A stretch of DNA of 64,000 nt, from assembly GCA_903928075.1 (NCBI GenBank), contig CAIYPD010000096.1:1-64000 (forward strand). The letters run 5' to 3'. The position numbers were made by a program, and so were the translations under genes. The notes beneath the pieces were generated by a model, which saw nothing but the letters and a program-made list of their open reading frames with translations, had not been told where the DNA came from and ran no database searches. Numbering within the stretch: the stretch's first letter is position 1; each line of letters opens with the position of its first letter. Positions 57,557 through 64,000 of the stretch are shown piece by piece. Origin of the DNA: Candidatus Firestoneibacteriota bacterium. Lineage in GTDB: Bacteria > Oederibacteriota > D2-FULL-39-29.

Positions 57557-59101
57557 CTATCTTTTACGCGAAAGCACACACGGTCTTCTTGCTATTATTA
57601 CATTCACCCCGTTTTCCTTTCCTAATTTTTCTTCTATCAAGGCTGTCGCGGCTTCTACATTTATCGGGTCTATAACGGTAACCGAGGTAACGCCGCTTGC
57701 TTTACAAAGATCCTCAAGAATTACTCTGGGAACTTCCACGCCTTTAGCCGTCACACCCGTTAAAGGTGTCGGCTGGTGGCCTGTCATGGCAGTTGAGGAA
57801 TTGTCGAGTATCAGCACCGTAATATTAGCCCTGTTGTAAACTGCGCTTATCAAGGCCGGAATACCCATGTGCATAAAGGTTGAATCGCCGATTACACAGG
57901 CAATGCGTTTTATTCCCTGCCCGGCTATGCCGGCGGCTTTAGAAATGCTGGCCCCCATGCAAAGGCAGGAATCCAAAGCTTCCAGTGGCGGATTACAGCC
58001 CAAAGTATAACAGCCGATATCTCCGGCGGTAAAAACAGGTTTGGCCGCTTTTAGCGCTTTATAGAGCTCGCGGTGACCGCAACCCGGACACAGCACAGGA
58101 GGCCGGCGTGGCAGATCTTTAACCTCTGCCCCTTTTACCTGCTTCTTAAAATATTTAGCCAAAGCATCGGGTCCGGTTTCTCCCACCCGGTTAATTTCCC
58201 CGGTAATTTTTCCCTTAACCTTGCCGTGAAATTTTCTGGCTATTTCTTCAACAACCGGCTCCCCCTCTTCGAGCACAATAACTTCCTCAAGCCCGCTGAC
58301 AAAATCCTTGACCAGGCTTTCAGAAAAAGGATAAAAAGATATCTTTAAAACCGCGTATTCATCCGCATATTCCATGGCATAGTTATAGGCAATGCCACAG
58401 GCAATAATACCTTTTTTTTGCTTATCTTTAAAAATACTATTATAGACGGCTCCGTCAGCCATCAAGCCCGTCTGCTTTTCCACCAGCTCTTTATGAAGCC
58501 TTACCACATTTGAAGGAACAGCAATAAGCTGGGAGGGATCTTTTTGAAGCGCAAGCTTGTTTTCCTCCCTGACCTCACCTTCAATAACAGGAGAAGCGGT
58601 GTGGGAGAGTTTAGTCAGACTGCGCAGCATTACCGGCATCTTGTATTTTTCCGAAAGATCAAAAGCCGCAATTATAAAATCTTTCGCTTCCTGGGAATCG
58701 GAAGGTTCAAAAAGAGCCACTTTTGCGAAGCGGGCAAATATTCTTGTATCCTGTTCGTTTTGCGAAGAATAAGCACCCGGGTCATCAGCAACCACTACAA
58801 CGAAGCCGCCTTTATTGCCCAGGTAAGCTGAAGTCATAAAAGGGTCCGCTGCGACATTAAGTCCCACATGCTTCATCGAAACCATAGCTCTTCTACCTGT
58901 GTAGGAAGCACCTACAGCCGTTTCATAAGCAACTTTTTCGTTAACCGACCATTCCGCGCGCCCTTTAAAATTCTTTGCCAGGTACTCGAGTATCTCGGTA
59001 GCCGGTGTCCCGGGATAACTTGTGGCATAAGAAAGGCCCGCTTCTATAGCCCCCCTTGCAATTGCCTCATTACCCGTCATTAATTCTTTTTTTTGAGCCA
59101 T
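57557..59101 (-). CDS. iorA: Indolepyruvate:ferredoxin oxidoreductase alpha subunit lacking C-terminal ferredoxin domain
   Basis: KKELMTGNEAIARGAIEAGLSYATSYPGTPATEILE; RRPPVLCPGCGHRELYKALKAAKPVFTAGDIGCYTLG; ends at RRPCVLSRKR* with no CxxCxxC clusters. Confidence 0.93.
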   Translation of the reverse strand: MAQKKELMTGNEAIARGAIEAGLSYATSYPGTPATEILEYLAKNFKGRAEWSVNEKVAYETAVGASYTGRRAMVSMKHVGLNVAADPFMTSAYLGNKGGFVVVVADDPGAYSSQNEQDTRIFARFAKVALFEPSDSQEAKDFIIAAFDLSEKYKMPVMLRSLTKLSHTASPVIEGEVREENKLALQKDPSQLIAVPSNVVRLHKELVEKQTGLMADGAVYNSIFKDKQKKGIIACGIAYNYAMEYADEYAVLKISFYPFSESLVKDFVSGLEEVIVLEEGEPVVEEIARKFHGKVKGKITGEINRVGETGPDALAKYFKKQVKGAEVKDLPRRPPVLCPGCGHRELYKALKAAKPVFTAGDIGCYTLGCNPPLEALDSCLCMGASISKAAGIAGQGIKRIACVIGDSTFMHMGIPALISAVYNRANITVLILDNSSTAMTGHQPTPLTGVTAKGVEVPRVILEDLCKASGVTSVTVIDPINVEAATALIEEKLGKENGVNVIIARRPCVLSRKR

Positions 59102-59189
59102 ATTTTTCCCCTTTCTTTTTCTAATATTTCAAATCTTTTCTAATATATATGAAAATCTCCTTAAAAACAAGCCAAAACTCCAAAGAGGA

Positions 59190-59390
59190 TTTTTGGCTGA
59201 TGACACAGATGGGTAACGAGATATCACAGATAGAACAAGAACTGATAGATTATCTAAACCGCGCCAAATATTTGGCTGGTTATTTTTATTTATCTGCGTC
59301 ATCCAATCTGTGCTCATCTCGCTTTCATCTGTGCCATCTCACTTCCCATCTGTGCCATCAGCCCAAAATATGAATTTTATCAATTTTTGG
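59190..59390. repeat. Inverted CACAGAT-repeat element without a gene
   Basis: TTTTGGCTGATGACACAGATGGG on the left is the inverted counterpart of CCCATCTGTGCCATCAGCCCAAAAT on the right. Confidence 0.82.
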
Positions 59391-59444
59391 GCTTGCACAA
59401 TAGACCGATTCTGTTATAAAATCAGAGCAAAGGAAAAGGTGCGC

Positions 59445-60206
59445 ATGTCTATTTATCGTGAACCGCTCTACTACGAACTTGCCTTCAGTTTCGTTAAGCC
59501 GGCAAAACAAATTGACCTGTTTGAAAAACTTATCAAGAAATACTCCGCACTCAAGGCTAAGTCCTTCCTCGATATGGGTTGCGGCCCTTCGCCCCAACTT
59601 CTCGAGCTCGCAAAGCGGGGTTATGCCTGCACCGGAACTGACCTCTGTCCGGATATGCTGGCGTATCTTGTTAAAAAAGCAAAAGATAAAAATTTAACTA
59701 TAAAAACAAAAAAAACGGATTTTACAGATTTTATTTCAAAAGAAAAATATGATTTTGCCATGATGATGATGGGCACAATCGGCTATATTGACAGCGGCAA
59801 GAAACTTCTTTCACATCTTAAATCCGTCGGAAAATGCTTAAATCCCGGGGGCTTATACCTGATAGAGAATTTCAGAACGACCCGAAGCCGGGAGCATCTT
59901 TTTTCCCCCCAGACCTGGCTCGTAAAAAGAAAATATCTGACTATCCGTGTTTTCTATAAAATTGACATAAAAGACCGTCTGCAGGGACTGGAAACGGAAA
60001 CCATTCTCCTCGAAGTCGAAGACCACGGAAAAAAATACCTTTTCAAGCAGCAGGCCAGCATCAAAATCTTTTCCCCGCTGGAGTTTCTGGAAGCCATCAA
60101 AGAATCTAAAATGTTCGATTTCCTGGGCTGGTTCAACCGGGAAACACTACGCAGTCTTGAAAAACCAAAGATAGGCAATTACACATTGCTTAGAAGGAAA
60201 TTATAA
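59445..60206 (+). CDS. SAM-dependent class I methyltransferase
   Basis: SFLDMGCGPSPQLLELAKRGYACTGTDLCPDMLAYL; start set to MSIYREPLYYELAF because the longer ORF starts in repeat sequence. Confidence 0.9.
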   Translation: MSIYREPLYYELAFSFVKPAKQIDLFEKLIKKYSALKAKSFLDMGCGPSPQLLELAKRGYACTGTDLCPDMLAYLVKKAKDKNLTIKTKKTDFTDFISKEKYDFAMMMMGTIGYIDSGKKLLSHLKSVGKCLNPGGLYLIENFRTTRSREHLFSPQTWLVKRKYLTIRVFYKIDIKDRLQGLETETILLEVEDHGKKYLFKQQASIKIFSPLEFLEAIKESKMFDFLGWFNRETLRSLEKPKIGNYTLLRRKL

Positions 60207-60249
60207 ATATTCCACTTGCGTCCGGTAATTTTTTAAAGTATTCCTTTTT

Positions 60250-61221
60250 TCAGAGATTACCATAAAGATTTTCCGGAGTAAGAATTTCAGGATACTTGAC
60301 TCTTAAAACCTCTCTTAATTCCTGACAAAGATGACATTTGTCGGCATAATCTTCCTTTAGAACATATCCCATGGCACAGGCCTCGGCTGCGAGGCCAATT
60401 GGTCCTTTTTCTATTAGAACAGAAATAATAGGATGCGTCCCGGGATCATAATTGGAGATAATATTTTCTATTTCGTTTTTGTAAACATTTCCTATGGCAA
60501 TCCCACATTCTTTTGTTACATTTCCAAACGGGTCTATACTTAGAAGATCAAATGTATTCTGCGCCCCATTCAGCCACCAGGGGACGACAGCACATTTTTC
60601 TTTTGGAACGCCCCTGCCTTTTTGTACTAGTCCTGCCAGTTTGCTGGCAGCTCGACCTTTGAAATAAACCGCGCCTTTATAGATATTTTTAGCAAAGGGA
60701 ACCCGTCCAAGTCTTTCTTCTAATTCTACTATTAGCTTATTAGTTTGCATATCTAAGGAATTGGCGGAATTCTCGGAAACAAGGTAAGGAATTTCCATTA
60801 CATATCTGCCTTCAAGCTCATCTAATGCTCTTATGGCAATTGCATTATTCTCTATTTTAATAAATTTAGCATGAAAGGCATCCACGCTTAACATTATTTC
60901 ACATCCGATCTTAACCATTGGTTTTAAAAACTTAACCGCAGCTTCTTTGTTGTTAGCCCAGGAGGCATTTGTTTCAATGCGCGTTTGGCATCCTAAACCG
61001 GCCGCAAATTCTGCTATTTTGTGTGTCAAAACCGGGAATAACCCGGGTTCACCGCCAAGCAGAATAACAAGTTCCAGGTTATTCTTTTCTTTTAGTTTTA
61101 AAATCGTATTTTTCGCCATCTCAAGATTAATTGCCGGAGATTCATATTTTCCTGCCTGCAAATGACAATGATCACATTGCGCAGAACACTTATATGACAC
61201 ATGCACTTTTAAAACAGACAT
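60250..61221 (-). CDS. Radical SAM protein
   Basis: VSYKCSAQCDHCHLQAG (CxxxCxxC), LGGEPGLFP, C-terminal CHLCQELREVLRVKYPEILTPENLYG. Confidence 0.9.
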   Translation of the reverse strand: MSVLKVHVSYKCSAQCDHCHLQAGKYESPAINLEMAKNTILKLKEKNNLELVILLGGEPGLFPVLTHKIAEFAAGLGCQTRIETNASWANNKEAAVKFLKPMVKIGCEIMLSVDAFHAKFIKIENNAIAIRALDELEGRYVMEIPYLVSENSANSLDMQTNKLIVELEERLGRVPFAKNIYKGAVYFKGRAASKLAGLVQKGRGVPKEKCAVVPWWLNGAQNTFDLLSIDPFGNVTKECGIAIGNVYKNEIENIISNYDPGTHPIISVLIEKGPIGLAAEACAMGYVLKEDYADKCHLCQELREVLRVKYPEILTPENLYGNL

Positions 61222-61261
61222 AGTTTTCTCCTGAGATAAACTTATGTTATGAACCTCTCCG

Positions 61262-61535
61262 AGCTTATGCTGCTAAAAACGCAGCTGATGACACAGATAA
61301 AAACAGATGGCACAGATACACGAATTAATCTAATAAATATCCTTCTATGATTTTAGACCTTATGGACTTTATGGACCTTTACAGACCTTTACGGACATTT
61401 ACGGACCTTTACAGACCATTAACACTATCCCTCAACGATTTTAGACCTTATAGACCTTATGGACCTTTAGACCTTTATGGACCTTTACAGACCTTTACAG
61501 ACCTTTATGGACTTTTAGACGCACTTTAAAGGTCT
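61262..61535 (-). repeat. Composite intergenic repeat (short version) with 10-bp-period tandem block
   Basis: ATGCTGCTAAAAACGCAGCTGATGACACAGATAAAAACAGATGGCACAGATACACGAATTAATCTAATAAATATCC...GATTTTAGACC then many GGACCTTTAC/AGACCTTTAC units, second CAACGATTTTAGAC box at 61433. Confidence 0.88.
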
Positions 61536-61547
61536 TACAGCCTTCCC

Positions 61548-64000
61548 CTAACCCCGTAGCCCTACCATAAACTCCCATTTACCGGCTCCGACTTCTTTCG
61601 GTTTTTGGCCCGGAAGAATGACCGTTGCCGTTGTGTTTGCCGGAATCTCCACTGAAGAGAAGAACTTCTTTCCTTTAAGCTTCCAGTTACTGCTCACCTT
61701 GCCGTACCGCGTCATCAGCTCGCATTTTACCCAGGCTATTTTAACCTTGTCTTCTTTGGTTTTTGTTTGCGGCTGCGGCCGGATTATTATATGTTTGTAA
61801 CCGGGATTTTCAGGATCAAGTTCAAGACCCGCAACAGTATTATACATCCACTCACCTATCGCTCCGTAGGCATAGTGATTAAAGGAATTCATAGAAACAT
61901 CCCCGAAACCTTCGGCCTTGGTATAGCTGTTCCACCTCTCCCACATCGTAGTTGCCCCCTGCAGGATGGAGTATAACCAGGACGGGTAGGTCTCTTGTAG
62001 AAGGAGTTTATACGCGATATCTTTTCTCCCGAATTTTGTAAGTACCGGGGCCAGCAGCGGGGTCCCCACGAAACCTGTGGAAAGATGCCACTTCCGTTTT
62101 TCAAGATCCTTGACCAGGCGATTCAAAGCATAAGGCCTCTTTTTTTCCGGCAGCAGATCAAAGCCCAGAGCCAAAAGGTAAGCGGTCTGGGTCTCACCGG
62201 TGACTTTTCCGTTAGGGGAAACAAACTCAAGGTTAAAGGCTTTTTTAACATTTAGGGCCAGCTTTGTATATGTTTTTGCATCCTGCTTTCTTCCCAGAAC
62301 CTTCGCAATTTTCGAGAAAAGTGTGGAAGTGTACGCAAAATAAGCCGTAGCAATAAGATCTATGGGGTCAACGCTTTGGTAATTTTGCCTTCACATACAT
62401 CCAGTCCCAGCCAATCCCCGATATTAGATTCCGAATAATTAATGAAGTTGACACTGCTTCTTCTCTGCCATTCTATCCAGCTCTTCATTGAATCATACTG
62501 TCTCTCCAAAATGCGCTTATCTCCGTAACATAAATAAACATTCCACGGGCAGATTATCCCGGCATCCGACCAGGCAGGGGCACACCAGCCTTTGGCCCTG
62601 ATAACATCCGGAACAACTAACGGGAAAATTCCGTCAGGAGACTGCGAATCCGAAAGGTCAGCACACCATTTTGTAAAGAAAGCGGCTACATCGCGGTTAA
62701 AGGCTGCGGTACGGATAAAAACCTGGGCATCTCCTGTCCAGCCCAGCCGTTCGTTGCGCTGAGGACAATCCGTCGGAACTTCGAGGAAGTTTCCTTTCTG
62801 GCCCCAGACAATATTTTTCTGCAAACGGCTTACAAGTTTATCCGAACATTCAAACTTTCCGGTTGCCGGGATGTCGGAATGAATTACCATCCCTGATATA
62901 TCAGTTTTTGAAGGTTTCTTTGCGAGGCCCGTGACCTCTACATATCTGAAACCATGAAAAGTAAAATGAGGTTCAAATATTTCAAGACCGTTTCCTTTGC
63001 AAATATACCTGTCAGTACATTCGGCAGAGCGCAAATTAGCAGTATAGAGGGTTCCGTCACTATTAAGCATCTCGCCGTACCGTATTTTGACGGCTCTACC
63101 GGCTTTTTCGTTAAGTTTTATTTCTGCCCAGCCCACCATATTCTGGCCGAGGTCAAATATATGAACGCCTTTTTTTGGCTCTGTTTGTTTTAGTGCCGGC
63201 AGTTTCTCCTGCTTTCTTACAGGCGCGTGGCACTTGGCTACAAGAGGGGCCTTAGGCGCCGCAAAAACAGAGGCTTTTTTCCAGGAAGAGTCCTTGCCTT
63301 CAACTTTGTCCCAGTTTTTCAGTTCTTTTTTCGCATCATAGGTCTCGCCGTTATATATATCTGATTTTAAAATAGGGCCGGTAGTTGTCTTCCAGGTAGA
63401 ATCAGAAGAGAATACTTCCCTTTTACCGTCCAAATATTCGGCTTCCAATTGCAGGAGCAAAGATAATTGATGGCCGTAAAGATAATGCTTTTTATCCCAG
63501 ACCAGGAAGCCCGCAAACCAGCCGTCCCCTAAAATAGCACCCAGCACACTACTGCCCGCAGAGAGTTCTGCGGTAACATCATAGACCAGGTACTGTATCC
63601 GTTTATTGTAATCGGTCCAGCCGGGGGTAAAATAATCCTCCCCGATGCGCTTGCCGTTTATATGCAATTCAAAGAGCCCCCGGGCCGTAACATAGACCCT
63701 TGCCTTTTTCACACCCGGCTTCAAAGAAATAACTTTACGGAGATACGGACAGGGCTGGCTTATTTTCATTTTTTTTACCGGCTTACCTATCCATTTTGCT
63801 TTCCAATCAGAAGGTTTAAGGAGTCCGAGTTCAAAAGAAGCAATATCGCTCCACGCGGAAACTTCGCCCGCTTTATCCCAGATGCGGACCCGCCACAAGA
63901 CTGTCTGCCGCGAACTTAAATTTTTACCGGCATAAATAATATCCAGACTTTTATCCGTTTTTATCTTGCCGCTGTCCCATAAGTCCGGGTTCGTCTCCAG
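61548..64000 (-). pseudogene. GH78 alpha-L-rhamnosidase, frameshifted and partial at right edge
   Basis: 62360-63898 (...TDCPQRNERLGWTGDAQVF...NIGDWLGLDVCEGKITKALTP*) continues in an offset frame as IDLIATAYFAYTSTLFSKIAKVLGRKQDAKTY...QTAYLLALGFDLLPEKKRPYALNRLV... to 61548; reading also stays open from 63898 to 64000. Confidence 0.85.

Noticed and set aside
59310-59444. N-terminal extension of the methyltransferase ORF
   Set aside because: Encoded by the CACAGAT inverted repeat; MSIYREPLYYEL at 59445 is a better start.
60250-61221. Radical SAM gene as part of a RiPP cluster
   Set aside because: No short precursor-like ORF, transporter or protease adjacent; flanks are repeats and a methyltransferase on the other strand. 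Kept only as a radical SAM protein.
61347-61529. 60-aa ORF (DLYRPLRTFTDLYRPL...) listed in the track
   Set aside because: Entirely inside the ~10-bp-period tandem array; repeated peptide is a by-product of the repeat, no RBS.

Overview
The window looks like bacterial chromosome, probably from an uncultivated (MAG-type) carbohydrate-degrading lineage; the taxon is an inference and was not tested. The left ~33 kb carries secreted glycan-degradation genes (GH78-like rhamnosidases, GH4, beta-helix protein, SGNH esterase, CBM9-like protein, TIM-barrel-like glycosidases, tandem secreted paralogs of unknown function) with redox/Gfo-Idh genes. The middle has a housekeeping block (mcsA-mcsB-clpC-proB-proA, DAHP synthase, hisC). 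The right has a putative aryl-acid cluster: two Na+/solute symporters, each preceded by an unlisted microprotein, two paaK-ACT pairs, and split iorA/iorB. One tRNA-Ser(GGA), one RAYT-like transposon with matching terminal inverted repeats, a RelE-type TA pair, a GxxExxY gene flanked by inverted repeats, and two terminator-like hairpins are visible. The most unusual signal is non-coding: almost every intergenic gap is built from the same few modules. These are ~10-bp-period degenerate tandem blocks, a CAACGATTTTAGAC box (~15 copies), a ~150-bp composite element with palindromes (several copies), and small CCGCC...GGCGG palindromes nested inside other repeats. Three genes (CocE-like hydrolase, GH78 rhamnosidase, small antitoxin-like ORF) appear broken by the same event, a one-base shortening of a homopolymer. 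The ORF track misses the IPT/TIG protein at 1-1602 and microproteins of 57 and 32 aa upstream of the symporters.
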